DNA of 54,304 nucleotides from Anaerolineae bacterium (GTDB taxonomy: Bacteria > Chloroflexota > Anaerolineae > Aggregatilineales > Aggregatilineaceae), in contig JAFGNU010000007.1 of the NCBI GenBank assembly GCA_016926875.1, forward strand, positions 1 to 54,304, in the 5' to 3' direction. A program made the position numbers and the translations under genes. Below are positions 34,807 to 43,516 of the stretch, one piece after another (position 1 is the stretch's first letter; each line of letters opens with the position of its first letter). The notes beneath the pieces were generated by a model that was not told the origin of the DNA, did no database searches, and saw nothing but the letters and a program-made list of their open reading frames with translations.

Positions 34807-36084
34807 CTACGGGAAAATACCCCGCGTGAGCGTCGCCCCGGATACGCGCTTGATGGCCGTGATCTGGGCGGCGGTGCGCGTATCAACGCCGTGCTGCTGC
34901 CGGATGCGGATCACCTCGTCATACGCTTTGATCAGCACGCGGCGAAGCTGGCGGTGTACTTCTTCCACGTCCCAGAAGAACGCCTGCAACCCCTGCACCC
35001 ACTCAAAGTAAGAGACGGTCACGCCGCCCGCGTTCGCCAAAATGTCCGGGATGATCTCCACGCCGCGCGCAAACAGGATGTCATCGGCATCGGGCGTCGT
35101 TGGGCCGTTAGCGCCCTCAACGATCAGCCGGGCTTTGACATCATACGCATTCACTGCCGTGATCTGGTTTTCGAGCGCGCACGGTGCGAGCACGTCACAG
35201 TCAAGCGCCAGCAGTTCGGCGTTGGTGATCTTGTCGGCGTTCTGATACCCTTCCAGCAGGTTGTGGCGGTTTTGCGCGGCAAAGTCTAATACGTCGGGGA
35301 TATCCAGCCCCTTCGGGTTATAGTAGCCGCCGGTCACATCGCTGACTGCGATCACGTTGTAGCCCAACTCGTAAGCGTGCCGGGCTGCGTAGCTGCCGAC
35401 ATTGCCAAAGCCCTGGATCGCAACCGCGATCTCGGACGGCCTGTTGTGCCCGTCACGGCGCAGCGCCTCGTCCATACAGATCACCACGCCGCGCCCGGTT
35501 GCCTCGGTGCGCCCCTGGCTGCCGCCGATGTTGATCGGCTTGCCGGTAACAATCGCCGGGACCGAGTAGCCCACGTTCATACTGTACGTGTCCATGATCC
35601 AGGCCATGGTCTGGGCGTTGGTGCCCATGTCCGGCGCGGGGATGTCACCGTGGGGATTGATCAGCGGGATGATCTCGGTTGCATAGCGGCGTGTCAGCCG
35701 TTCCAGCTCGTCATCGCTCATCGTGTACGGATCGCAGATGACACCGCCTTTGGCCCCGCCAAACGGCAGGTTGACCAGCGCGCACTTCCAGGTCATCCAC
35801 ATCGCCAGCGCGCGCACCTCGTCCAGGTCCACGTTCGGCGCATAGCGGATACCGCCCTTGGACGGTCCTAAGACCGTGTTATGATGCACGCGGTAGCCTG
35901 TGAAGACTTCCACGTCGCCGTTGTCCAGACGGACCGGGAAATTAACCGACAATTCGCGTTTGGGGCAGCGAAGGAAATTAATTATACCTTTTGGTAAATC
36001 TAAGTAAGCAACCGCACGATCATACTGCTGCAACGCGATCTCGTAGGGGTTGATGTGTTCGGCTGCTGTTGCCTGAACTGCCAT
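34807..36084 (-). CDS. gdhA: Glutamate dehydrogenase (Glu/Leu/Phe/Val family)
   Basis: The 425-residue enzyme interconverts glutamate and 2-oxoglutarate plus ammonia with NAD(P). Motifs: the catalytic loop region WKCALVNLPFGGAKGG near residues 98-113, substrate part GPSKGGIRY, nucleotide fold AIQGFGNVGSYAA and VEGANGPTTPDAD. The length fits the hexameric small-subunit class found in Chloroflexota, Bacillus and archaea. ATG 36084 is preferred over an upstream in-frame start; AAGGAG lies 12 nt upstream. The long leader and upstream inverted repeats (see 36194-36431) suggest regulation. Confidence 0.93.
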   Translation of the reverse strand: MAVQATAAEHINPYEIALQQYDRAVAYLDLPKGIINFLRCPKRELSVNFPVRLDNGDVEVFTGYRVHHNTVLGPSKGGIRYAPNVDLDEVRALAMWMTWKCALVNLPFGGAKGGVICDPYTMSDDELERLTRRYATEIIPLINPHGDIPAPDMGTNAQTMAWIMDTYSMNVGYSVPAIVTGKPINIGGSQGRTEATGRGVVICMDEALRRDGHNRPSEIAVAIQGFGNVGSYAARHAYELGYNVIAVSDVTGGYYNPKGLDIPDVLDFAAQNRHNLLEGYQNADKITNAELLALDCDVLAPCALENQITAVNAYDVKARLIVEGANGPTTPDADDILFARGVEIIPDILANAGGVTVSYFEWVQGLQAFFWDVEEVHRQLRRVLIKAYDEVIRIRQQHGVDTRTAAQITAIKRVSGATLTRGIFP

Positions 36085-36193
36085 AACGTTGAATATCTCC
36101 TTAGCGCTAAAGTATTGGATTGATCGCCGGGGGCTGCACACCCCTGACGCTGAACCACCATGACAGGTCGTTAATGCTGTTAGCCGCTCGTTT

Positions 36194-36226
36194 TCAGTGA
36201 TGAGCGGGTTGTTGGCTCATCACTGA
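36194..36226 (-). other. Perfect 12-bp hairpin in the gdhA leader
   Basis: TCAGTGATGAGC (36194-36205) and GCTCATCACTGA (36215-36226) form a perfect stem with a 9-nt loop. No T-run follows on either strand, so it is not a standard terminator. It lies in the likely 5' leader of gdhA. Confidence 0.55.
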
Positions 36227-36270
36227 TCGCTAGCTGCTAGTGGAGAAATCAATTCATACCCGCAACATTC

Positions 36271-36318
36271 GTAGGGGCAGAACAAGCTCTGCCCTGGGCG
36301 CAGCAAGCTGCACCCCTA
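36271..36318. repeat. Dispersed GTAGGGG...CCCCTA intergenic repeat, copy A
   Basis: The element starts GTAGGGGCAG and ends CACCCCTA, so its ends are inverted, and it holds the core GCTCTGCCCTGGG (36286-36298). The same core appears at 41790-41802 and, on the minus strand, near 48791-48801. Confidence 0.65.
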
Positions 36319-36375
36319 TGGAATCATTGTGCGAGTTCTGATTGTGTTCTCCAAACGAGCTATTCGTTCAATTTC

Positions 36376-36431
36376 AGTATACTTGACCTCCCACCTGTGA
36401 ACAGTAGCACTTTCACGTCAAATATGTGAAA
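36376..36431 (-). promoter_or_regulatory. Possible gdhA promoter with flanking inverted half-sites
   Basis: On the minus strand TATACT (36381-36376) is a fair -10; no good -35 stands at 17 nt, though TTCACA is present at 14 nt. Upstream lie TGTGAA (36396-36401), TTTCAC (36411-36416) and GTGAAA (36426-36431), alternating in direction with 9-nt spacers. An activator of the CRP/FNR or a similar dimeric type could bind here, consistent with the weak -35. Confidence 0.4.
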
Positions 36432-36449
36432 TACTGCACATCCCGACGA

Positions 36450-36866
36450 TTAACCCGCCGATTCCGGCTGCGTGATACTGAACTTCAGCGTGTGTTCTTT
36501 GTGCCCTTCAACATAAATATCTACCCGCCAGTTTCCCACCGACCACTCACGCGATCCCAGCGCCTCCCAATCCAGGCCCAACAGCACAACGCCGACGGTT
36601 TCGTCAGCGTCAAGTGGATCGGTGCTGTACGTGGACTCGTCCGGCCCGACGAACACGGCCATAATGGGCAGCGTGCGATCATGCGCATTCAGCGTGACGA
36701 CAACGTTCAGATCGTCGTCAGGGACAAAGGCTGTGGTCTTGTTGAGGTCGTCAGGGCGGGTGCCGTCACCGGCTGCGGTATAGGCGTCTTTTACCGGATT
36801 TGAACTGCAAGCGGTCAGGAACAATGCCAGCACAACGGCCAGCAGCAGGGGCAGTAAACGTTTCAT
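36450..36866 (-). CDS. Lipoprotein of unknown function, 138 aa
   Basis: The protein has a type II signal peptide with lipobox LTAC (residues 17-20) and is thus predicted to be lipid-anchored outside the membrane. The body (about 35-138) is beta-rich, with WSVGNWRVDIYVEG near the end resembling the closing strands of an immunoglobulin-like or C2-like fold. A good AAGGAG site lies 9 nt before the ATG. No family is recognised. Confidence 0.7.
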   Translation of the reverse strand: MKRLLPLLLAVVLALFLTACSSNPVKDAYTAAGDGTRPDDLNKTTAFVPDDDLNVVVTLNAHDRTLPIMAVFVGPDESTYSTDPLDADETVGVVLLGLDWEALGSREWSVGNWRVDIYVEGHKEHTLKFSITQPESAG

Positions 36867-37127
36867 CCAACCAACTCCTTCGGCGGTCAGCGTACTTCCG
36901 CCATCCCTGCAAACGCATGACGGATATACTCAACCGTGAGTCATGAATATCATATCATAGTACACCACAGCGTGAAGGGTTCATCATACCGTATTTTCAT
37001 GCCAAGGGGCACCTCCGCGCCACAAGAGTATCGCGCTGGCGCGGCAGGCGGCAGCCATGCGCAGATCGGCGGGAGGCGTGGTTGTGTGGAGGGCAGCATT
37101 CTGCCGTGTTGGTTTGCCCGGCTGGCA

Positions 37128-37508
37128 CTAACTCCCGGAATCGGCGCTCACCGAAGTCAGCAGCCGGTTCACATACTCAGCCAATGTGCGCATATCGACC
37201 GGCTTGGGCAGGTACGCGTCCGCTTCAAGCTGGTGGGCGATCTTGGCGCCGTTGGGATGCGCGGACAAAACGAGTACGGGAATCCGTTTGAGTGCTTGGG
37301 TGCTACGAATGAAACCCAAAACGGCATCGCCCGCAGCCCAGGGCATCATCAGATCAAGGACGATCAGGTCTGGCTGGTGATACGTGACCTGATACAACGC
37401 GTCCAGGCCGTTCAACGAGCCGATAACTTCGTGCCCCATCCGCTCAAACAGCATTTCCAGCATCTTGACCAGGGCCTCGTCGTCCTCGACGATCATGATT
37501 TTGGCCAT
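37128..37508 (-). CDS. Single-domain response regulator (receiver)
   Basis: The 126-residue protein is a bare CheY-like receiver. It has the acidic pair in MIVEDDEALV, the phospho-acceptor Asp in LIVLDLMMP near residue 53, the Ser switch residue in VLVLSAHP and Lys in YLPKPVD. No output domain is present, so it must act by protein contact or phosphotransfer. No histidine kinase lies nearby. GGAGG lies 9 nt upstream of the ATG. Confidence 0.93.
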   Translation of the reverse strand: MAKIMIVEDDEALVKMLEMLFERMGHEVIGSLNGLDALYQVTYHQPDLIVLDLMMPWAAGDAVLGFIRSTQALKRIPVLVLSAHPNGAKIAHQLEADAYLPKPVDMRTLAEYVNRLLTSVSADSGS

Positions 37509-37744
37509 ATGGCCTGTCCTCCATGGAGACTGATAATGTCGGCTGGCTCACGCAGCCCGATAAGCGGGCGGCTTGAGTCTAAAGATAAAATGAACCAAGC
37601 AATAATACCAGCAACATGATATTTATTCAACGGATAATTGCCTAAGTCTGCACGCAGCCCGTCAGGCGTTCCGCACCGCCAGAACCGGCCTGCTCCTCAT
37701 TCCTGGCGACTAGGCAGCAGCAGGCATCATGTCCTATACCAATT

Positions 37745-37780
37745 GTAGGGGCGCTGGATGCTCGCGGCAACCCGCGAATC
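37745..37780 (+). repeat. Short GTAGGGGC-type intergenic repeat, degenerate copy
   Basis: GTAGGGGCGCTGG begins the element, with CGCGG and CCGCG arms inside. It resembles the starts of the longer elements at 36271 and 41775 but lacks their GCTCTGCCC core. The remaining gap (37509-37802) shows nothing else recognisable. Confidence 0.4.
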
Positions 37781-37802
37781 TCAAAAACGTAAAAGACGCC
37801 GC

Positions 37803-38801
37803 TCACGGGATGATGAGCGCGTCTGGCAAATCGGGATCGGTTGCCAGCGCTATCACCAGCGCCGTAAGCGTTTCGGCGGCAGGTTCAAGTTTTGCCGGGT
37901 CTACATGCTCGAAGGTGTCGCGCGGGCTGTGCAGGAAGTCGCCCGCGTCGGCGGTTTCCTGCCCCCAGCAGGGATCGCTGCCCGCGTCCCAGTTCCAGCG
38001 CTCAAAGTAAACCACCGGCACGCCCTGCGCCGCAAACGCCGCGTGATCGCTCCACAAGCCGGTAAACCCGTCCCAGCGCCCCGGCGGGCTGGTACGCACG
38101 TCATAACCCAGCGCTGCGCCGAGGTCCAGCGCCAGGTTGCGCGCCCAGGTTGGACCGGGATTCTCGACCGCGTTACAGGTCTGGCTGCCGGTGATCGCAC
38201 CCGCATAGACGTACAGGTGATCGCCAATGCCGACCATGTCCACGTTGATCATGACCAGGATGTCCGCGATCTGCTCGCCGGTCAGGTGATCAACGTAATA
38301 GCTCGACCCGCACAGACCGATCTCTTCCGCGCCAAACGCGATAAACGTCACCGGGCGGACCGTGTCCACACCGGCCAGCGCTTCGGCAGCGGCCAGCACC
38401 GCCGCCACGCCGGACGCATTATCGCCCGCGCCCGTGCCCGCCGTGACCGAATCCAGGTGCGCGCCGACGATGATCATGCGCCCTTCACCGGGACGGCTGG
38501 CGATCACGTTGCGCGACGTTCCGCCGCCCGGCACGTCAAATGCCTGCACGCGGACGTCGTAGCCCCACGCGCCGAACTGCCCCGCGATATAGGCGGCAGC
38601 GTCCGTTTCGGCAGCGCTCCCGGCAGGACGTGCGCCAATATCCACCGCCAGCGCGCGCACGTGCGCCATCAGCGTATCGGCGTCGATCAAGCCGGTGACG
38701 TCCGGCGTGGGAGTCTGCGCCCTGCCCGGCGCCAGCACTCCCAGCAGCAGGGCGATCAGCAGGCAAACAGCGACGAGCAACCGGGCCAGGGGGTCACGCA
38801 T
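37803..38801 (-). CDS. Secreted M28-family metallopeptidase
   Basis: The 332-residue zinc aminopeptidase-like protein has a signal peptide (about residues 1-29). M28 ligands are in order: AHLDSV (His), GAGDNASGVAAVL (Asp), AFGAEEIGLCGSSYYV (catalytic and bridging Glu), INVDMVG (Asp) and a late His in DFLHSPRDTFEHVD. The C-terminal part is normal for the Q-type or Streptomyces-aminopeptidase-like branch. It probably digests peptides outside the cell. It starts 12 nt after the stop of one ABC-2-like gene and is likely cotranscribed with two of them. Confidence 0.9.
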   Translation of the reverse strand: MRDPLARLLVAVCLLIALLLGVLAPGRAQTPTPDVTGLIDADTLMAHVRALAVDIGARPAGSAAETDAAAYIAGQFGAWGYDVRVQAFDVPGGGTSRNVIASRPGEGRMIIVGAHLDSVTAGTGAGDNASGVAAVLAAAEALAGVDTVRPVTFIAFGAEEIGLCGSSYYVDHLTGEQIADILVMINVDMVGIGDHLYVYAGAITGSQTCNAVENPGPTWARNLALDLGAALGYDVRTSPPGRWDGFTGLWSDHAAFAAQGVPVVYFERWNWDAGSDPCWGQETADAGDFLHSPRDTFEHVDPAKLEPAAETLTALVIALATDPDLPDALIIP

Positions 38802-38813
38802 GGGTCAGCCTTT

Positions 38814-39722
38814 TCATGACTGCTTCGCAGCATACAACGCCCACAGCCACAGGCCGTATACGGCAATTTCACGCACTGCCAGCGTTACGGCAATGGCCGC
38901 CAGCGCCGTCAGCAGCGGCATTTCGATCAGGTAGGGCACGGTTGGGCCGAGTATGGGCAGCGTCAAAAGCCGGAGCCACGTATAGGTGGCGTCATAGCCC
39001 GGACGAGTCACCAGCACCAACCAGGCAACACCCATATCGACCAGCCACAGCACCACGATCACCACACCCGCGCTCAAGCGCGCCGCCCGCGCCGACGTGC
39101 TCGCCGTGCTAACAACCAGCGTGGCCACGAGCATCAGCATATACTGCTGCACCCGGTCCAGCACAAACACCCCGCCCGCCACCACCGCCGCCACCAGCAC
39201 GATCTCTCGCGGCAGATCGCCCAGGGCGCTTTCCGGCAGCGAGGCGGCATACACCACACCCATCGCGATCACGCCCGCGACCACGGTCAAAAAGGCGCGC
39301 GTCAGACTCACCATCTGGCCCCGCCGCCACAGCGCCGCCGCCGCTTTGCTCAACAGGATCGTGTCGGTGCCCAAAGGCGTCACACGCAATAAGTCCCAGG
39401 TACGCCGCTCGCGTTCTTCTACAATACTGGGAGCCAGTGTCAGCGCTATCCACAGCGGAAACAACAGCGGCAGCAGCAGCGGCACGCTCAGCATCATCAG
39501 GGGCATGAGTATCGACGCCAGCAGGCCCAGAACAGGGGCCGCTATTCCGCAAAAGAACACGTAGGCCAGCCCAGACCCAATGATCACCGCCCACTTCTGG
39601 CGCTCGGTGCGCAGCAGCGGTTTAGGTTCATCCGGCAGGGGGGTGATGTCGCGCATGAAAACCGGCGTCAGCGCGCGCGACTGGTGGGCGAATACCCGGC
39701 GAAACAGCTTCCAAGAGGTCAT
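38814..39722 (-). CDS. ABC-2-like membrane protein, paralog 3
   Basis: The 302-residue protein has about 6-7 membrane segments and the loop ERERRTWDLLRVTPLGTDT, nearly the same as in the proteins at 23152 and 39741, followed by ILLSKAAAALWRRGQM. It sits 18 nt downstream of paralog 4 and 12 nt upstream of the M28 peptidase gene. The same considerations apply: permease-like, no ATPase gene visible. Ribosome site is weak. Confidence 0.65.
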   Translation of the reverse strand: MTSWKLFRRVFAHQSRALTPVFMRDITPLPDEPKPLLRTERQKWAVIIGSGLAYVFFCGIAAPVLGLLASILMPLMMLSVPLLLPLLFPLWIALTLAPSIVEERERRTWDLLRVTPLGTDTILLSKAAAALWRRGQMVSLTRAFLTVVAGVIAMGVVYAASLPESALGDLPREIVLVAAVVAGGVFVLDRVQQYMLMLVATLVVSTASTSARAARLSAGVVIVVLWLVDMGVAWLVLVTRPGYDATYTWLRLLTLPILGPTVPYLIEMPLLTALAAIAVTLAVREIAVYGLWLWALYAAKQS

Positions 39723-39740
39723 ACACAGCGCCCCGGCGAT

Positions 39741-40682
39741 TCAGCGTAAGTACGGCAGCGTTGGGCGTTCGGCGGCACGGACCGTCCAGCGCCACAGGCA
39801 ACGGATGATGATCTCACGGATGATCAGCGTCCCGGCCAGGTACAGCGCCGCCCGGCCCGGCGATAGTTCGGTCAGGTAGCCGGGCACGGGACCAAACACG
39901 GACAGCATCACCACCCGCGTGAGCATGTGCATATCCCCCGCCCCCGGTTGAGCTACCAGCAGGATCACGGCCACGCCCATATCGGCCAGCCACATAAAGA
40001 ACATCGCCGCGCTAACGCCCACCAACGCCGCGCGCACCGAGGCCGCCGACACGCTGGCCGCCAGCGCCGCCGTGATCATCAGCATCAACTGCTGCGCCCG
40101 GTCGATGATATACACCAGCCCGCTGGCCACTGGCCCGGCCAATACGATAAAACACAACTGGCCCCATGACAGCCTCTCCGGGGTATAGGGCGACTCGGTG
40201 ATAGTGTCCCACTCCATCAGGTTGACCGCGGCCATCAACATAACATACAGGCCCACGCCAACCGACCAGAAAACCAGCAGGCCCGCGATCTCGCGCAGCG
40301 TGCGGCGCAGGGGCCACAGCGCGCCGCGCACTTTGCTGATCAGGATCGCCTCGGTGCCCGGCGGCGTGATGCGCAGCACGTCCCAGGTGCGCTGCTCCCG
40401 CTCCCGCACGATTACCGGCGCCAGCGTCAGCCCGATCAGCAGCGGCCACCCCGTCCAGAGCAGCAGCAGTAACCCGATCGGTACCAGCATGTACACACCC
40501 ACCCTGGCAAACAGGCAGCAGGTCAGCCCAAACAGGAGCACGACCAGGCCCGGTACACGCATCATGCAGTTGTCCAGGCCCTGCCAGGGCGGTCCCTGGA
40601 GCAGTTCGCGCCGGAAGACCGGATCGGCAGCGTCGAGCCGGTAAAAGATCAGGCTGCGTAACAGTTTCCACGAACTTTTCAT
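39741..40682 (-). CDS. ABC-2-like membrane protein, paralog 4
   Basis: The 313-residue polytopic protein has the loop REREQRTWDVLRITPPGTEA and then ILISKVRGALWPLR, the closest match to paralog 1 at 23152. The C-terminal LYLAGTLIIREIIIRCLWRW also matches the paralogs' ends (AREIAVRLLWRW). ATG 40682 is used in place of the preceding GTG. It is the first gene of the unit that ends with the M28 peptidase. Confidence 0.65.
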   Translation of the reverse strand: MKSSWKLLRSLIFYRLDAADPVFRRELLQGPPWQGLDNCMMRVPGLVVLLFGLTCCLFARVGVYMLVPIGLLLLLWTGWPLLIGLTLAPVIVREREQRTWDVLRITPPGTEAILISKVRGALWPLRRTLREIAGLLVFWSVGVGLYVMLMAAVNLMEWDTITESPYTPERLSWGQLCFIVLAGPVASGLVYIIDRAQQLMLMITAALAASVSAASVRAALVGVSAAMFFMWLADMGVAVILLVAQPGAGDMHMLTRVVMLSVFGPVPGYLTELSPGRAALYLAGTLIIREIIIRCLWRWTVRAAERPTLPYLR

Positions 40683-40731
40683 CACGAAACGCCTGTTGTA
40701 TGCCGGTCGTTTTATGCTTGAATCCCCGCGC

Positions 40732-41754
40732 CTACGGCTTAAGAATCACCTTGCCGACGCTGCGCCGCGACTGGATATAACGGTGAGCGTCGGCGGCCTG
40801 GTCCAGCGGGAAGACCCGGTCAACGTGCACGCGCAGCTTGCCCGCCGCCTGCCAGATCATCAACTCCTCGATCCACGCGCGGAACAGAGCTTTTTGATCC
40901 CACAACCGCCCCAGGTTGATCCCCAACACACCCTTGTTATCGTTCGCCAGCATCACCGGGTTGAAGCGCAGCCAGGGCGTTGTCAGCGCCAGCCGGAGCA
41001 GCGCCAGCACGGATCGCCGCGTCCCCGGCGCCAGCGTGAACACCCCGGTGATCACCAGCCGCCCGGTCGGTCCCAGCGCGCGGTAGCTTTTAAGCCACGA
41101 GCGCCCGCCGATGGGATCAAGCGCGATCTGCACGCCACGCCCGCCCGTCAGCCGCCGGAGTTCGCGCTCAAAATCTGTGTGGTGGTAATCAATGGGATGC
41201 TGCACGCCGCGCTCACGCAGGAAATCGTGCTTGCTGGCGGATGCCGTGCCGTAGACCGTCGCGTCAAATATCCGGCAGATGTCCACCGCCGCCAGCCCAA
41301 CACCGCCCGCCGCCGCGTGCACCAGCACGTGATCGCCCGGCTTGATGCCCGCTAACACTACCAGCGCCGCGTAGGCCGTCAGGTGCGAAACGGCAAACCC
41401 GGCGGCCTGTTCGATGGATAAGCTGGCCGGGCAGGGGAACGTCTGGTCAACGGGCACACACAGGTAGTCGCTGTAGCCGCCAAACCGGGTCAGCGCGATC
41501 ACGTCCTGGCCGACGATCTCCGCGTCGACGCCCCTGCCGACTGCGTCGATTGTCCCGGCCACCTCGTAGCCAGGCACATACGGGATCGGCGGCGCGTCGG
41601 GATACATGCCCAGCCGCCCCATGACGTCCGCAAAATTCACGCCAATCGCCGCCGCCCGCACCCGCACCTGGCCGGGGCCGGGATCGGGCATGGGACCGTC
41701 GCACACGTGCAGCACGTCCGGCGATCCAGCTTTGCTGATCAACACCTGCCGCAT
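40732..41754 (-). CDS. NAD(P)H:quinone oxidoreductase-type MDR protein
   Basis: This 340-residue medium-chain dehydrogenase/reductase has the N-terminal GroES-like part (AAIGVNFADVMGRLGMYP, PYVPGYEVAGTIDAVG) and the nucleotide-binding motif LVHAAAGGVGLAAVDI. It lacks zinc ligands, which fits the quinone oxidoreductase or VAT1-like branch using NAD(P)H. ATG 41754 follows GAGGGGA; the longer upstream reading is rejected. No functional partner adjoins. Confidence 0.88.
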   Translation of the reverse strand: MRQVLISKAGSPDVLHVCDGPMPDPGPGQVRVRAAAIGVNFADVMGRLGMYPDAPPIPYVPGYEVAGTIDAVGRGVDAEIVGQDVIALTRFGGYSDYLCVPVDQTFPCPASLSIEQAAGFAVSHLTAYAALVVLAGIKPGDHVLVHAAAGGVGLAAVDICRIFDATVYGTASASKHDFLRERGVQHPIDYHHTDFERELRRLTGGRGVQIALDPIGGRSWLKSYRALGPTGRLVITGVFTLAPGTRRSVLALLRLALTTPWLRFNPVMLANDNKGVLGINLGRLWDQKALFRAWIEELMIWQAAGKLRVHVDRVFPLDQAADAHRYIQSRRSVGKVILKP

Positions 41755-41774
41755 GGATTCCCCTCTCTGGTTAA

Positions 41775-41824
41775 GTAGGGACTGAGCTTGCTCTGCCCTG
41801 GGCAACCCGGCGGGTCACCCCTAC
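41775..41824. repeat. Dispersed GTAGGG...CCCTAC intergenic repeat, copy B
   Basis: It starts GTAGGGACTGAG and ends TCACCCCTAC with inverted ends, and holds the core GCTCTGCCCTGGG at 41790-41802 shared with copy A. It lies between divergent genes, upstream of the oxidoreductase gene. Confidence 0.65.
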
Positions 41825-41986
41825 GCAAACGCTCGCCAGGCCAGTATTTCACCCCAGATTTGAAGCGTCCCCTGCTCAACACCGGAATAGGCAGAGATGC
41901 ACATCCAGGTTATCATCTTATATCGGCTTGCACCGGCGGCGCAATCGCCGCCCCACCGCCGACCATGCAGCAGGCAGCCAGTACCC

Positions 41987-43036
41987 ATGACCTTTTCCGC
42001 CGACCGCACCCGCCAGACCGCCGCCGCGCTGGGCTTTACGCAGGTGGGCATCATCCCTGCCGACCCGTCGCCGCGCCTGGACGCCTACCGCCGCTGGATC
42101 GCTGCCGGGCTGCACGGCAGGATGGGCTACCTCGCCCGCCCGGATCGCCAAATCCGCCGCGAGGATTTGAACGTGATCGTGCCGGGCGCGCGCGCACTGA
42201 TCATCGTTGCGCTGGACTATGGCACCAACGCCCTCCCCGACCACGTCCTGACCGATCCCCGGCGCGGGCGCATTTCAAACTACGCCTGGGGCGCGGACTA
42301 CCACGCCGTGATGACGCCCCGCTTACAGCAGTTGGCCGACTGGCTGCGCGAGCAGTCCGGCGCGGACGTGGCCTCGCGCGTCTATGTCGATACCGGCGCG
42401 ATCCTCGAACGGGACCACGCACAGCAGGCCGGGCTGGGCTTTATCGGCAAAAACACGATGCTGATCCATCCCCGGCGCGGACCGTTCGCCTTCCTGGGCG
42501 AGATCGTGACCACGCTCGCCTTTGATCACACCGACACCCCCCACCGCGCAACGCTGTGCGGCACCTGCACGCGCTGCCTGGACGCCTGCCCGACGGATGC
42601 TTTCCCGCGCCCGTATGTGCTCGACGCGCGGCGCTGCATCAGCTACCTGACGATTGAACTCAAGGGATCGATCCCCGTGGACCTGCGCCCGCTGACCGGC
42701 AACTGGGTTTATGGCTGCGACGTGTGCCAGACCGTTTGCCCGTTCACACGCTTTGTCACGCCGACCGCCGAATCGACCTTCTGGCCGGAGGACACCGATC
42801 GCGCCGCGCCGCCGCTGGCCGATCTGCTGGCGCTGGACGAAAACGGCTTTCGCGCGCGCTTTGCGGACTCCGCGATCCAGCGCATCAAACGGGACCGGCT
42901 GGTACGTAATGCGTGCGTGGCGGCGGGCAACAGCCGCCTGATCGACTTTGCGCCGCAACTGGAGCGGCTGGCGCGCGCAGATCGCTCCGACCTGGTGCGG
43001 GAACACGCCGCCTGGGCGCTGGACCAACTGGGATAG
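41987..43036 (+). CDS. queG: Epoxyqueuosine reductase
   Basis: The 349-residue enzyme reduces epoxyqueuosine to queuosine in tRNA with cobalamin and two [4Fe-4S] clusters. The first cluster motif CGTCTRCLDACP and the second CDVCQTVCP (with RRCISYLTIE before it) are intact. The N-terminal GIIPADPSPRLDAYRRWI, GYLARPD and GKNTMLIHPRRGPFAFLG are typical, and a short HEAT-like tail closes it. ATG 41987 is chosen since the 30 extra upstream residues do not fit the family. No other queuosine gene is in the window. Confidence 0.95.
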   Translation: MTFSADRTRQTAAALGFTQVGIIPADPSPRLDAYRRWIAAGLHGRMGYLARPDRQIRREDLNVIVPGARALIIVALDYGTNALPDHVLTDPRRGRISNYAWGADYHAVMTPRLQQLADWLREQSGADVASRVYVDTGAILERDHAQQAGLGFIGKNTMLIHPRRGPFAFLGEIVTTLAFDHTDTPHRATLCGTCTRCLDACPTDAFPRPYVLDARRCISYLTIELKGSIPVDLRPLTGNWVYGCDVCQTVCPFTRFVTPTAESTFWPEDTDRAAPPLADLLALDENGFRARFADSAIQRIKRDRLVRNACVAAGNSRLIDFAPQLERLARADRSDLVREHAAWALDQLG

Positions 43037-43050
43037 GCGGGGAGAAACAA

Positions 43051-43088
43051 ATCAGCACACGACGCTGGTCATTTCGTCGTGCGCTGAT
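43051..43088 (+). other. Strong hairpin after queG
   Basis: ATCAGC-A-CACGACG (43051-43064) pairs with CGTCGTG-C-GCTGAT (43075-43088): 13 bp with one mismatch and a 10-nt loop. No T-run follows. Instead AAGGAGG (43093-43099) lies 7 nt before TTG 43107, which would open an 8-codon frame. It may stabilise the 3' end of queG mRNA or belong to a leader. Confidence 0.5.
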
Positions 43089-43316
43089 GCACAAGGAGGA
43101 AAACATTTGGCGCAACTTTGCGCAGAAAGTTAGCCCTCAACAGGCCGATTTCACTGACACTGTTAGCATACACCAAAACAGCCCGGCTGGCGTGTGACAT
43201 TGTGCCTGAAGTTTAGCGATATTTTACATAAAGGATGGCGTAAGATAGCGTAAAGCAGCGTTAATCAAAGCCGCACCCAGACTCCCCAGCCGGATGCGGC
43301 ATCATGTAGAAAAAAA

Positions 43317-43482
43317 TATAATTTGATAAGGAGGCAGAAGAGAAACACCGTCTCGACTCGGTGAGTCTCGCCGATCCATAGGAGATCGGTACACCAATCT
43401 GCTGTCACACGTTTTAAGCATAACGCCGATCCTACTACGGGGGCAGTTCATAAGATCGGCTGAATCTGTGACTTTTGTCACA
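43317..43482 (+). ncRNA. Candidate structured RNA or leader with competing helices
   Basis: After TATAAT (43317-43322) comes AAGGAGG (43328-43334) with no reading frame to serve, then a CACCG/CGGTG hairpin (43346-43363) and GCCGATC (43370-43376) with GATCGG (43384-43389). Later a second GCCGATC (43425-43431) pairs with GATCGGC (43454-43460). The four arms can pair in two exclusive ways. I compared the sequence from memory with glycine, M-box, T-box, TPP, cobalamin, ZTP and guanidine motifs and found no match. The full non-coding gap is 43037-43568. Confidence 0.35.
43467..43482. promoter_or_regulatory. CRP/FNR-type palindrome
   Basis: TGTGACTTTTGTCACA fits TGTGA-N6-TCACA, the consensus of CRP-family regulators, with perfect arms. 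It is centred about 76 nt before the likely transcription start at 43551. As RNA it would also form a 6-bp hairpin. Confidence 0.5.
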
Positions 43483-43516
43483 TTCTATGCAGGCCCGCTG
43501 TTGGCGCACTTAATCC

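Noticed and set aside
43320..43460. A known riboswitch or T-box in the gap after queG
   Set aside because: No conserved core of the classes I know (T-box GGTGG, M-box, TPP, cobalamin, preQ1, ZTP) is present; kept only as an unassigned structured candidate.
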